A stretch of DNA of 64,000 nucleotides. Source: Bacillota bacterium (GTDB taxonomy: Bacteria; Bacillota; Clostridia; Lachnospirales; Lachnospiraceae). The stretch is from NCBI GenBank assembly GCA_023442465.1, contig JAEZZQ010000050.1, positions 151,828 through 215,827 of the forward strand, given 5' to 3'. The notes beneath the pieces were generated by a model that made no database searches, was not told the origin of the DNA, and was given only the letters and a program-made list of their open reading frames with translations. A program made the position numbers and the translations under genes. Positions 31,942 to 40,602 of this stretch are shown here, piece after piece (position 1 is the stretch's first letter; every line of letters starts with the position of its first letter).

Positions 31942-33630
31942 ATGAGCGAAATAATAAAGACAGAAAATAAAGAAAACGGTTCCAGAAATTTCATCGAACA
32001 GATTATAGATAAGGATCTGGCGGAGGGCGTTTACGATACCGTACACACAAGATTTCCGCCCGAACCTAACGGCTATCTGCACATCGGACATGCCAAGAGT
32101 ATTCTTCTTAATTATGGTCTGGCGCAGGAGTATAACGGGAAGTTCAACATGCGCTTCGACGACACGAACCCCACGAAAGAGAAGACGGAATTCGTAGAAT
32201 CCATCAAAGCGGACATCACATGGCTGGGAGCGGACTGGGAGGATCGTCTTTACTTCGCCTCCGATTACTTCGAGCAGATGTATGAAGGAGCTGTGAGATT
32301 AATTGAAAAGGGAAAGGCATATGTTTCCGAATTGACTGCGGAACAGATGCGTGAATATCGGGGTACTCTTACGGAGCCCGGCAAGGACGATCCCAACAGG
32401 GACAGAAGCGTAAGCGAGAATCTGGAGCTGTTTGAAAATATGAAAAACGGCCTTTATAAGGACGGAGAAAAAGTGCTGCGGGCGAAAATCGACATGAAAT
32501 CGCCTAATATCAATATGCGGGACCCGATTATTTACAGAGTGGCACATATGACGCATCACAATACGGGAGATAAATGGTGCATCTATCCGATGTATGATTT
32601 TGCTCATCCCATCGAGGACGCTATTGAAGGCATTACCCATTCCATCTGTACGCTGGAGTTCGAGGATCACAGGCCGCTTTACGACTGGGTGGTGAGAGAA
32701 CTGGAATATCCTCATCCTCCCAAGCAGATTGAATTTGCTAAGATGTATCTGACTAATGTGGTAACGGGGAAGAGATATATCAAGAAGCTGGTAGAGGATG
32801 GAATCGTGGACGGCTGGGACGACCCGCGACTGGTATCCATCTCAGCTTTGAAGAGAAGAGGCTTTACGCCTGAGTCCATTAAGATGTTCGTGGATCTGTG
32901 CGGCGTTTCCAAGAGCAATTCTTCCGCTGATTACGCGATGCTGGAATATTGCATCAGGGAAGACTTAAAACTGAAACGGCCGAGAATGATGGCTGTACTG
33001 GATCCAGTGAAATTGATTATCGATAATTATCCGGAGGGTCAGACAGAGATGATGGCCGTTCCGAATAATTTGGAAAATGAGGAATTGGGAACGAGGGAGG
33101 TTCCTTTCGGAAGAGAACTCTATATTGACCGCGAGGACTTTATGGAAGAGCCCCCTAAGAAATATTTCCGCCTGTATCCCGGCAACGAAGTGCGTCTGAT
33201 GAATGCTTATTTCGTGACCTGTACCAGCTTTGTCAAGGATGAAAGCGGCAAGGTGACCGAGGTTCACTGTACCTACGACCCTGAGACGAGAAGCGGTTTG
33301 GGCTTTACCGGAAGAAAGGTAAAGGGCACCATTCACTGGGTTCCGGCAAAGCAGGCGGTAAAGGCGGAGGTCAGATTATATGAGAACATTATAGATGAAG
33401 AAAAGGGCGTTTATAATGAAGACGGCAGTTTGAATCTGAATCCCAACTCTCTCACCATATTGAAGGAATGCTATTTAGAGCCGGCATTAGCTGCGGCGAA
33501 GGAATTAGAGAGCTTTCAGTTCGTACGTCAGGGGTATTTCTGTGTGGACCATAAGGATTCGAAGCCGGACGGTCTTGTGTTTAATAGAATCGTATCCTTA
33601 AAAAGTTCTTATACACTGCCTAAGAACTAA
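31942..33630 (+). CDS. glnS: Glutaminyl-tRNA synthetase
   Basis: A 562-residue class I synthetase. PPEPNGYLHIGHAKS is the HIGH region, RFDDTNPTKE and the DWVVREL block are GlnRS signatures, and the C-terminal anticodon-binding barrel is complete. The site corresponding to KMSKS reads VVTGKRYIKKL (Thr275-Arg278), where E. coli GlnRS has VMSKR; a lineage-specific form is likely. Presence of GlnRS means that at least part of Gln-tRNA is made directly rather than through GatCAB. In-frame TGA before the ATG fixes the start. The RBS is weak (AGAGAG). Confidence 0.95.
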   Translation: MSEIIKTENKENGSRNFIEQIIDKDLAEGVYDTVHTRFPPEPNGYLHIGHAKSILLNYGLAQEYNGKFNMRFDDTNPTKEKTEFVESIKADITWLGADWEDRLYFASDYFEQMYEGAVRLIEKGKAYVSELTAEQMREYRGTLTEPGKDDPNRDRSVSENLELFENMKNGLYKDGEKVLRAKIDMKSPNINMRDPIIYRVAHMTHHNTGDKWCIYPMYDFAHPIEDAIEGITHSICTLEFEDHRPLYDWVVRELEYPHPPKQIEFAKMYLTNVVTGKRYIKKLVEDGIVDGWDDPRLVSISALKRRGFTPESIKMFVDLCGVSKSNSSADYAMLEYCIREDLKLKRPRMMAVLDPVKLIIDNYPEGQTEMMAVPNNLENEELGTREVPFGRELYIDREDFMEEPPKKYFRLYPGNEVRLMNAYFVTCTSFVKDESGKVTEVHCTYDPETRSGLGFTGRKVKGTIHWVPAKQAVKAEVRLYENIIDEEKGVYNEDGSLNLNPNSLTILKECYLEPALAAAKELESFQFVRQGYFCVDHKDSKPDGLVFNRIVSLKSSYTLPKN

Positions 33631-33659
33631 AGGAAAAAAATAGATATTGGAGGTTGAGT

Positions 33660-34514
33660 ATGTCTGGATTATTATCGGGTTTGGAGCAATTTGGTCTGAG
33701 CGGCTTGGAGAATATGGATTTATATGAGAAGCCGAAGCAGGAAGAAGAAGCGAAGGCGGAAGTCGAACAGGTCGTTCAGGAGCAGGACTTTTTATTTGAT
33801 AAGACCTTTACCTGTCCTATCTGCGACAAAGAGTTTAAGACGAGAACTGTTAAAATCGGTAAGGCAAAATTAATAGGAACGGATATGGATCTGCGTCCTA
33901 AATATGAACATGTGGATTTGCTTAAATATGATATTATCATGTGCCCCAGCTGTGGTTATGCGGCGCTCAGCAGATATTTTAAATTTATCACATCGCCGCA
34001 GGCTAAGAGAATTAAGGAGGCGATTTCCAGCAAGTTTAAGCCGATTAACGAATACAAAGAAATCTATACTTATGATGAAGCATTAGAACGCTATAAGCTG
34101 ACGCTGGCTAACGCTATCGTGAAGATTGCCAAGCCCAGCGAAAAAGCATATATCTGTCTGAAAACGGCATGGCTTCTGCGCGGAAAGGGAGAAGCTCTGG
34201 ATAAAGAGGCCCCGAATTATGCGGAGCAGAAGAAGAAGACGGACGCCGAAGAAGCAGAATTCCTGAGAAATGCACTGGACGGATTCCTTGCGGCAAGGCA
34301 GGCGGAGAACTTTCCGATGTGCGGCATGGACGAGCCTACGGTGGACTATCTGATTTCAGTAATCGCTATTAAATTCGAGCAGTTCGATGTGGCGTCGAAG
34401 CTTATTTCACAAATTATCGCATCTCAGACTACGAACCCTCGAATGAAGGAGAAGGCGCGTACCTTGAAGGAGCAGATTGTAAAACAGATTAAGCTGAAAA
34501 ATGCAGGAAAGTAG
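33660..34514 (+). CDS. DUF2225 protein with zinc ribbon
   Basis: A 284-residue protein of the DUF2225 family. An acidic linker (about 20-40) precedes a zinc-ribbon-like site, CPIC at about 57-60 and CPSC at about 97-100, and then helical repeats to the end (DEALERYKLTLANAIV, about 135-150). The function of the family is unknown. The start is set at 33660 because GGAGG lies 6 bases before the ATG; a TTG at 33654 is too near. It lies 29 bases after glnS and may share its transcript. Confidence 0.85.
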   Translation: MSGLLSGLEQFGLSGLENMDLYEKPKQEEEAKAEVEQVVQEQDFLFDKTFTCPICDKEFKTRTVKIGKAKLIGTDMDLRPKYEHVDLLKYDIIMCPSCGYAALSRYFKFITSPQAKRIKEAISSKFKPINEYKEIYTYDEALERYKLTLANAIVKIAKPSEKAYICLKTAWLLRGKGEALDKEAPNYAEQKKKTDAEEAEFLRNALDGFLAARQAENFPMCGMDEPTVDYLISVIAIKFEQFDVASKLISQIIASQTTNPRMKEKARTLKEQIVKQIKLKNAGK

Positions 34515-34534
34515 TAAGAAAGAGATAGGAAACG

Positions 34535-35959
34535 ATGAACGATTTGACCATTGAACTTCGCCAGGACGGTGAAATACATTTATATGAGCAAATCTATGAA
34601 CATATTAAAAAAGAGATAAGAAAAGGGAAGCTTCCCAAAGGTGAGAAGCTTCCCTCTACACGTTCTTTGGCAGAATTTCTCGAGGTATCGCGGGGGACGG
34701 TGGAAATTGCATACGGGCAGCTTTTGTCCGAGGGATATATAGAGTCCAAACCTTACAAGGGCTATTTTGTATGCGGGATAGACGAGATATTTTTTCTGGA
34801 AGGAGAAAACGGAAGGAAGATAAGAGAACTGCCGAAGGAAGGAATCGGACGAGAAGAGAGGAAAACGCCCTATTTATTCGACTTCTCGCCCAACGCTATC
34901 GATATGACGGCTTTTCCCTTTGCCACCTGGAAGAAAATCACAAAGAACATTCTGGTAGATGCCAACAGTGAGATGTTCGCCTCCGGTTCTCCAAAGGGAG
35001 ACTGGAAGCTTAGGGAAATCATTAGCCGCTATCTGCATTCCTCAAGAGGGGTGAACTGCATGCCGGAGCAGATTATTATAGGTGCCGGGAACGACTACCT
35101 TCTCATGCTTTTAGAGAAGATATTGGGGAGGCATGTGAAGATAGCCATGGAGAACCCTACTTATAAGAGAGCGTACCGTATCTTCGATTCTTTCGCATAC
35201 CAAATCAGCCCTGTGGAACTGGATGCGGGAGGAATGAGCGTGGAGAGACTCAGGGAAAGCGATGCACAGGTAGCCTATGTAATGCCCTCACACCAATATC
35301 CTACGGGAATTGTTATGCCTATCGGGAGACGGATGGAGCTGCTTAAGTGGGCGGAGGAGAAAGAGGAGCGCTATCTGATTGAGGATGACTACGACAGCGA
35401 ATTTCGATTCAAGGGAAAACCGGTACCGTCCCTTCAAGCCTCCGATTGGGCAGGGAAGGTAATTTACATCGGGACGTTTTCCAAAGCGATCGCACCTGCC
35501 ATTCGTATCAGCTACATGGTGCTCCCTCTGCCCCTTCTGGAACGATATGAGCAAAAGTGCTCTTTCTATTCTACTACGGTATCCAGAATCGATCAGCGCA
35601 TATTGAGTGAATTTATTGAAAAGGGGCATTTCGAACGCCATTTGAACAAGATGAGGAAAATATACAGAGAAAAACACGACTTGCTTCTTAGCGAATGTAA
35701 GGATATGGAAGAGTGCTTCCGGCTATCAGGAGAGGGAGCAGGGCTTCATATTCTCCTTCGGGATAAGGCAGGACGAGAGGAGAAGGAACTGTTAAGGCTG
35801 GCTGCCGCAGAGGGGGTGAGAGCATATGGACTCTCAGAGGCTTATATCGGCGAGGCCGCGCTGAAGGAAAAAGATGATATGATAATTTTGGGATATGCCG
35901 CCCTAAGCAAGACCCAGATCAGGAAAGGGCTTGAGACATTAAAAAAAGTCTGGATGTGA
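34535..35959 (+). CDS. MocR/PdxR-type GntR regulator with aminotransferase domain
   Basis: A 474-residue fusion. A GntR winged HTH (about 1-75, LPSTRSLAEFLEVSRGTVEIAY) is joined by a linker to a class I aminotransferase fold (about 105-474). The PLP-binding lysine lies in GTFSKAIAPAIRISYM and DDYDSEF is conserved. MocR proteins bind PLP and control vitamin B6 or amine genes, but no such gene is next to it here. It follows the DUF2225 gene by 20 bases. A terminator stem overlaps its stop codon. Confidence 0.92.
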   Translation: MNDLTIELRQDGEIHLYEQIYEHIKKEIRKGKLPKGEKLPSTRSLAEFLEVSRGTVEIAYGQLLSEGYIESKPYKGYFVCGIDEIFFLEGENGRKIRELPKEGIGREERKTPYLFDFSPNAIDMTAFPFATWKKITKNILVDANSEMFASGSPKGDWKLREIISRYLHSSRGVNCMPEQIIIGAGNDYLLMLLEKILGRHVKIAMENPTYKRAYRIFDSFAYQISPVELDAGGMSVERLRESDAQVAYVMPSHQYPTGIVMPIGRRMELLKWAEEKEERYLIEDDYDSEFRFKGKPVPSLQASDWAGKVIYIGTFSKAIAPAIRISYMVLPLPLLERYEQKCSFYSTTVSRIDQRILSEFIEKGHFERHLNKMRKIYREKHDLLLSECKDMEECFRLSGEGAGLHILLRDKAGREEKELLRLAAAEGVRAYGLSEAYIGEAALKEKDDMIILGYAALSKTQIRKGLETLKKVWM

Positions 35960-35972
35960 TTCCAGACTTTTT
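35943..35972 (+). terminator. Terminator of the MocR gene
   Basis: AAAAAGTCTGGA and TCCAGACTTTTT form a perfect 12-pair stem around TGTGAT. The left arm lies in the last codons of the gene, and the T tract completes it. Confidence 0.9.
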
Positions 35973-35974
35973 GC

Positions 35975-36028
35975 TTCTTTAATAGGAGCTCCCTCCTATT
36001 AAAGAAAAATGGATGCGCAGCTATGCGC
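35975..36028. repeat. Hairpin repeat, copy B
   Basis: TTCTTTAATAGGAG (35975-35988) pairs perfectly with CTCCTATTAAAGAA (35993-36006). ATGCGCAGCTATGCGC (36013-36028) follows as a second palindrome. The arrangement repeats the TAATAGGA/TCCTATTA plus ATGCGCAGCT unit at 22497-22558, and again lies between convergent genes. Single half-copies of TGTAATAGG occur at 44485 and 51090. Confidence 0.6.
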
Positions 36029-36038
36029 CATGTTTTTA

Positions 36039-36410
36039 TTATATGGAATTATCGCTGTCGTCGTCGAAAAATTCTTCTACCTTGGACTCGGCAGTTTCCA
36101 CTGCGTCCTTTACAGTATCCTTTACGACCGTCTTAGCAGTGTCGGCGGCAGCAGCTGCGGCGTCACTCAAATGGTCTACGGCATCGGAGGCTGCGGTTTC
36201 TGCTTTTTCCAAATGAAGGTCAACATAGTTGCGCTTGCTGTCTCCTTTTTCTGTATCACTGTCAAAGTCATCGCCAAAGTCATCGAAATCATCGTCATCC
36301 AAATCGTCAGAATAAGAAGAATTCTTATTCTGTAAATAATAATAAACACCGGCTGCGGCAGCGCCTGCGACAGCAGTAAACATCAAAAATTTACCGAATT
36401 TTTTTGCCAT
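36039..36410 (-). CDS. Acidic membrane-anchored protein, YtxH-like
   Basis: A 123-residue protein. MAKKFGKFLMF starts a single membrane helix (about 6-25, AVAGAAAAGVYYYLQ). A very acidic stretch of Asp follows (about 30-55), then a long Ala/Lys/Asp helix (DAAAAAADTAKTVVKDTVKDAV) of the kind seen in YtxH-like general-stress proteins. The start at 36410 is preferred because GAAAGGAG lies upstream, and the 29 extra residues in the longer frame are not coding-like. It is divergent from the TetR gene. Its function is unknown. Confidence 0.7.
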   Translation of the reverse strand: MAKKFGKFLMFTAVAGAAAAGVYYYLQNKNSSYSDDLDDDDFDDFGDDFDSDTEKGDSKRNYVDLHLEKAETAASDAVDHLSDAAAAAADTAKTVVKDTVKDAVETAESKVEEFFDDDSDNSI

Positions 36411-36531
36411 ATAAGTACTCCTTTCAATTTCGAGGTTATAGAAACATATTAATACTATTTTGTCAAATTGAAAAGAGAATATGTATAAAAAAACCATAAT
36501 TTTTTTGTTAAATATAAAATATGGAACTTTA

Positions 36532-36575
36532 TTGAATCTATAATGGAAATATGGTATATTAAATATCGACCGATA
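36532..36575 (+). promoter_or_regulatory. TetR-gene promoter and operator
   Basis: -35 TTGAAT (36532-36537), a 17-base spacer and -10 TATATT (36555-36560) with a TGG extension form the promoter of the TetR gene. TATCG-AC-CGATA (36564-36575) is a palindrome right at the predicted start of transcription and fits a TetR autorepression site. The rest of the 190-base divergent gap is A+T-rich, with the minus-strand promoter in it. Confidence 0.55.
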
Positions 36576-36601
36576 AAGTCAATAACTGCGGAAAAAAGGA
36601 C

Positions 36602-37216
36602 TTGGAAAATACTGTGAATGAGAAATTTTTTGATTTAAAGAAAGAAAAACAAGATAGAATGATAAATGCCGCTTTAAAAATATTTGCGGAGAACGGTTAC
36701 AGACATGCCAGTACCGACGATATTGTGGCAGAGGCTGGAATCAGCAAGGGATTGCTGTTCCATTATTTTACGAGTAAACTGGGGCTTTATGAGTTTCTCA
36801 TCGATTACAGCGTGCGCTTTATGTCTTTGGAGCTTTCCACCCGCGTAGGTAAGAAGGAGGAGGATTTTTTTCTCCTGTTGAAGCAGATGGAAGCTGCTAA
36901 ATTTCAAGTGCTTAAGAATTATCCATACATGCAGCAGTTCATAGACCGCACCGGATACGAAGACGTGAAGGAGGCGCTGCTGGCTGCCGAGGAGAAGAAG
37001 AACGTCCTTAAGGAAGCAAGGGAGGCTATTATGGATAGGGCAGACCTATCTCCCTTTAAGCAGGGTGCCGACCCGGCAAAGCTTTTATATGTGATCGAAT
37101 ATACAATTCAGGGTATCATGAAAAGGAGCTTTTTTGAGGGTACATTCCACCCCGAAATGTTAAACGAAGAGATTAACGGCTATTTGGACATGATAAAGCA
37201 GTTGGCGTATCACTGA
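36602..37216 (+). CDS. TetR-family transcriptional regulator
   Basis: A 204-residue regulator. The HTH lies at about 17-60 (DRMINAALKIFAENG, then ASTDDIVAEAGISKGLLFHYF), typical TetR. The C-terminal helical domain (about 70-204) has no family label I recognise. The start is uncertain: TTG 36602 is only 1 base after AAGGA, GTG 36614 is 13 bases after it, and both are in frame. A palindromic site lies upstream. It is convergent with the gene at 37300, and no obvious target gene such as an efflux pump is next to it. Confidence 0.85.
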   Translation: MENTVNEKFFDLKKEKQDRMINAALKIFAENGYRHASTDDIVAEAGISKGLLFHYFTSKLGLYEFLIDYSVRFMSLELSTRVGKKEEDFFLLLKQMEAAKFQVLKNYPYMQQFIDRTGYEDVKEALLAAEEKKNVLKEAREAIMDRADLSPFKQGADPAKLLYVIEYTIQGIMKRSFFEGTFHPEMLNEEINGYLDMIKQLAYH

Positions 37217-37299
37217 CATTTAATCAAACCGTACTGCTTGTTATGCTGTCTGCTGCGTAAGCTTCACACTGCGTAAGCAGACAAAACACCCCTTTGGAA

Positions 37300-38061
37300 T
37301 TACTTATTCATTTTATAGATCGGGTCAGCCGGATACCCGCCCTTTAATTTCTGCATTCCCCTTTGGAGGGCATCCTTGGAGTCCTTCCAATCTGCATCCT
37401 TATTCCGGTAATCGAATTTTTCTACAAGCCAGGCTACGTCATCAGCCATGCGCTTCATGTTTTTTTCCATAAGGGAGAACATCGCAGGGTAGAAGGATGT
37501 TTTTTCCTTATCGCTAAGCTTGCTTTCAGCGGCTTCGCACAGATCCCCAAAATGGTGAAGGCAGAAGCCTTTGCTGTTTTCTATTTTTTCCCGGAAGGCA
37601 CTGTCCTTCTTATATAGGATGAGGAAGGTGTCCATATATCGGTCATAGGTTTCGCTGAACTGTTTGCAGATATAGCAGGAATTCTCTTTTTCTTCCGTCC
37701 AGACACCGATAGGATTCTGACGGCTCTCACCTTTTTTACGCCCATTTAAAAAGGAGGACTTTTTAGGAGAGAAGGACTTGAACTGTTCTGCCATTTCCTG
37801 ATTCATGCGAACGTAGTGAGTCTTTAGAATCCAGCCGTTTCCGAGAGTATTTCCGTAGTCGAACATTTTTTTGAAATGTTTTCGGCAAAAACCCTCCTTA
37901 TCCGTCATGCCGCGCACATCGCTTTCCATGTAGGAGGAGGCGGAACCAAGCACAAAGTCTAATAAGTCCTGCTCCACATTTCGCTCTATAAGGCAAAAGG
38001 GGCACTCGTCATTTGCGTTTACTGCATCGTTTAAGGGAATCGTATATAGTTTTTCTTTCAT
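37300..38061 (-). CDS. DUF6062-like protein with duplicated CxxC/CxxH site
   Basis: A 253-residue protein. The sequence carries two similar segments: CPFC at about 20 with GFCRKHF at about 57, and CYIC at about 128 with GFCLHHFGDL at about 164. Each pair could bind a metal (two Cys plus Cys and His). This resembles DUF6062, a Clostridia family of unknown function that I recall but cannot check. The gene reads towards the TetR gene, with an 83-base gap that holds GTCTGC/GCAGAC arms and a direct repeat CTGCGTAAGC. The start codon has no clear RBS close by apart from GGCTG-type sequence. Confidence 0.7.
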   Translation of the reverse strand: MKEKLYTIPLNDAVNANDECPFCLIERNVEQDLLDFVLGSASSYMESDVRGMTDKEGFCRKHFKKMFDYGNTLGNGWILKTHYVRMNQEMAEQFKSFSPKKSSFLNGRKKGESRQNPIGVWTEEKENSCYICKQFSETYDRYMDTFLILYKKDSAFREKIENSKGFCLHHFGDLCEAAESKLSDKEKTSFYPAMFSLMEKNMKRMADDVAWLVEKFDYRNKDADWKDSKDALQRGMQKLKGGYPADPIYKMNK

Positions 38062-38196
38062 AAGTTACAGCCTCCAGCCATTCCCAAGTGTAATATGTCT
38101 ATCGATATTTGTATAATAAAGGGAATTGTATATAAATTATATTTTGATTATGCATTTTTAATTATACATGAAAAATTCGTTCCTTGTCGACTATAT

Positions 38197-38454
38197 TTGG
38201 AACGTATGGTATAATATTACTATAATTCAGCAGTCCATGCTGCGAAGTTGAAATTGTGTTTCCATGCAACTTTGCGAGGGCTGCAGGCGTCAAAAGACAG
38301 TTTTATCACATTTTGTGTGCATACATGTTGTAGTTTAGTCAAACGCGGAACGGCAGCATAATATTTATAAGAAGGTGTGTTGGAATACGAATGAAATGAG
38401 CATGCGGATAACATACGATCGGTGACATTACTCGCAAAAGGATAAATTCGCATG
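38197..38454 (+). promoter_or_regulatory. Promoter and structured leader of the PfkB-like gene
   Basis: -35 TTGGAA (38197-38202), an 18-base spacer and -10 TATAAT (38221-38226) give a good promoter; a second -10 TATAAT (38210-38215) overlaps. About 250 bases of untranslated sequence follow. A long hairpin is formed by GCAGTCC (38230-38236) with GGGCTGC (38278-38284) and GCGAAGTTG (38242-38250) with CAACTTTGC. GGCTGC can instead pair with GCAGC at 38353-38357. CATGCG (38401-38406) pairs with CGCATG (38449-38454) near the start codon. No known riboswitch was recognised. The region 38062-38196 before it is A+T-rich with no gene. Confidence 0.5.
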
Positions 38455-38485
38455 AAATAAAATGTATAACGGAGAAGGGGTAGGT

Positions 38486-39403
38486 ATGAGTAAATTTTTA
38501 GTGGCGGGAATTGTACAGAAAGAAACGATCATCAAGGTGGATAAGATTCCGATCGAATACAGCGGAGTGACCAATAAGCCTGGCACCATCTTTATCAGCG
38601 CCGGAGGAGATGCTTATAATGAATCTTTGGCGTTAAAGTGGCTGGGGAATTCGGTAGATTTCATGTCCATGGTAGGTGCCGATGAGAGCATGGAGCTGGT
38701 CAATCCCAAGGGCAGCGAAGTGACACTGGTGACCGATTACATACTTCCCAGGCTTCAGGATACTCCTACTGCGGCTGTATTTTATGATGAAGAGAGAAAG
38801 CAGCAGATTTTCGAGGATATTAAGGATCTGCGGGAGACCGCTTATGACATACATTTATTCGAGGAGCGGGCGGCGAGAGCAGAGATGCTCGTGTTGTCCA
38901 ATGCTAATTTCTGCCGTCCTCTTATTGGGATCGGCAAGGAACTGCGCAAACCTATCGCAGTAAATATAAGGGAATATCAAGAAAGCAAGATCTGCTATAA
39001 CGAGGACTATTTGAAAGCTGCCGACATTCTGTATGTCAGCGACGATCATTTGATCGAAGAACCTTATGAATTCGTAAAGTCCCTGGCGGCAAAATATCGG
39101 CCGGAAATCATTATTTTAGGTCAGGGAGCGGATGGCCTCATATTATATGATAAGAACAAAAACATCATCGCTCATTACAATACGGTGAGGACCCATGGGC
39201 TGGTGAATACGGTTGGTGCCGGTAATGCGCTGTTTTCCTGCTTCCTTCATTTTTATAATAAGACACAGGACTCGGTGTTTGCAGTGAAGAATGCACTCCT
39301 TTTCGCTTCCTATAAGATAGGCTTTATGGGAACCTCTAATGGATTCCTGACAGAGGAGCAAATTGTACAATGGCGTAATTTGATCTGGAGAGACGGAAGA
39401 TAG
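38486..39403 (+). CDS. PfkB-fold carbohydrate kinase-like protein, catalytic Asp replaced
   Basis: A 305-residue ribokinase-fold protein. AGGDAYNESLALKWLG is the typical N-terminal substrate motif. The C-terminal ATP/anion-hole motif, normally DTxGAGD, reads NTVGAGN (241-247). The second Asp is the catalytic base of PfkB kinases, and its change to Asn should greatly lower activity. The protein may be a regulator or may bind a sugar without phosphorylating it. It starts at 38486 with GGGGTAGG before it. A long structured leader precedes it and the M19 dipeptidase gene follows 29 bases later. Confidence 0.75.
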   Translation: MSKFLVAGIVQKETIIKVDKIPIEYSGVTNKPGTIFISAGGDAYNESLALKWLGNSVDFMSMVGADESMELVNPKGSEVTLVTDYILPRLQDTPTAAVFYDEERKQQIFEDIKDLRETAYDIHLFEERAARAEMLVLSNANFCRPLIGIGKELRKPIAVNIREYQESKICYNEDYLKAADILYVSDDHLIEEPYEFVKSLAAKYRPEIIILGQGADGLILYDKNKNIIAHYNTVRTHGLVNTVGAGNALFSCFLHFYNKTQDSVFAVKNALLFASYKIGFMGTSNGFLTEEQIVQWRNLIWRDGR

Positions 39404-39432
39404 GAATAAATCAGAGGTGAGGGGATAGGTAA

Positions 39433-40449
39433 ATGAAGGCTGTGGATATGCATTGCGATACGATTTCCGAATTATATAGAAAAGCAAAAGAGGGGCAGGG
39501 TGAGAGTCTGCACAGGAACAGTTGCCACATCGATTTGGGGAAGCTTAAAAAGGGCGATGCCCTTGTACAGAATTTCGCCATCTTCATCCATAATGGGAGG
39601 ACGGAGAATCCCTTGGAAGATTTCCTGCAAATGGTGGACCTATATTATAACGAATTGGAAAAAAACAGGGACATGATTGCTCCTGTTTTTTGTTGGAAAG
39701 ATATTGAGAAAAACTGTGTCGAAGGCAAGATATCGGCACTGCTCACTGTGGAAGAGGGGGCTGTCTGCAAAGGGAACCTGTCTTATCTTAGAGATATGTA
39801 CAGACTTGGCGTGCGCATGATGACCTTGACATGGAATTACCCCAATGAGATAGGCCATCCAAATGTGCGGGCAGGGAATTACGAAAACCTTCAGGTACAG
39901 GGGGAAAGTGTTCCTTTTTATAAGATTGGGGATACGATGAATGGACTGACGGAGCAGGGGATGGAAATCGTTACCGAGATGGAACGCATCGGGATGATCA
40001 TCGATGTTTCCCATTTGTCTGACAAAGGTTTTTATGACGTACTTGAGATTACGAAAAAGCCCTTTGTAGCCAGCCACTCCAATGCCAGAGCAGTTTGTCC
40101 GTGGGTAAGGAATCTGACGGACGATATGATACGTAAGATAGCGCTGCGCGGTGGAGTAATAGGACTTAATTTCTGCCCCGATTTTTTGACGGAGGTGGTA
40201 AAAGGGGAGAGGAATACAGGTACAATTGCTGCAATTGTAGAACATGCGAAACATATTACCAATGTCGGAGGCATTGACTGTCTTGGGCTTGGAAGCGATT
40301 TTGACGGAATAGAGGGGCACGGGGAACTGCCCGACTTTTCCCATCTCCCCAAGCTCTCGGAAGCCTTTTTCCAGGCGGGCTTTTCGAAAGATGAGGTAGA
40401 GAAGATTTTCCATAAAAATGTTCTGCAGCTTTATAAAGAGTTATTGTAA
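39433..40449 (+). CDS. Membrane dipeptidase family (M19) metallopeptidase
   Basis: A 338-residue M19 dipeptidase. The zinc ligands are in DMHCDT, TVEEGA, VSHLS and ASHSNAR, with SDFDGI near the end (about 290); all five positions of the two-zinc site are present. It hydrolyses dipeptides, including those with D-residues, in the cytosol here since no signal peptide exists. It follows the PfkB-like gene, so they probably share a transcript. The start ATG at 39433 has GAGGTGAGGGG upstream. Confidence 0.92.
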   Translation: MKAVDMHCDTISELYRKAKEGQGESLHRNSCHIDLGKLKKGDALVQNFAIFIHNGRTENPLEDFLQMVDLYYNELEKNRDMIAPVFCWKDIEKNCVEGKISALLTVEEGAVCKGNLSYLRDMYRLGVRMMTLTWNYPNEIGHPNVRAGNYENLQVQGESVPFYKIGDTMNGLTEQGMEIVTEMERIGMIIDVSHLSDKGFYDVLEITKKPFVASHSNARAVCPWVRNLTDDMIRKIALRGGVIGLNFCPDFLTEVVKGERNTGTIAAIVEHAKHITNVGGIDCLGLGSDFDGIEGHGELPDFSHLPKLSEAFFQAGFSKDEVEKIFHKNVLQLYKELL

Positions 40450-40602
40450 GCGGGAAAGCAATCGAACAACAAAATACAAATATTAACATACTTAGCAATG
40501 TGCCCATTCTCCTTGGCGATATATAATCTAAGCATAGAAGGTTACGGATATATCCTCTGACTTTGCTTGGAGGTATACCGATTAGATTAGGAGGATGAGT
40601 GG

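Noticed and set aside
38220..38453. Minus-strand ORF of 77 codons in the PfkB leader
   Set aside because: No RBS, no family features, and it runs through the hairpins of the leader.
38230..38454. 6S RNA or another known small RNA in the PfkB leader
   Set aside because: The structure is not one long hairpin with a central bubble and no known consensus was recognised.
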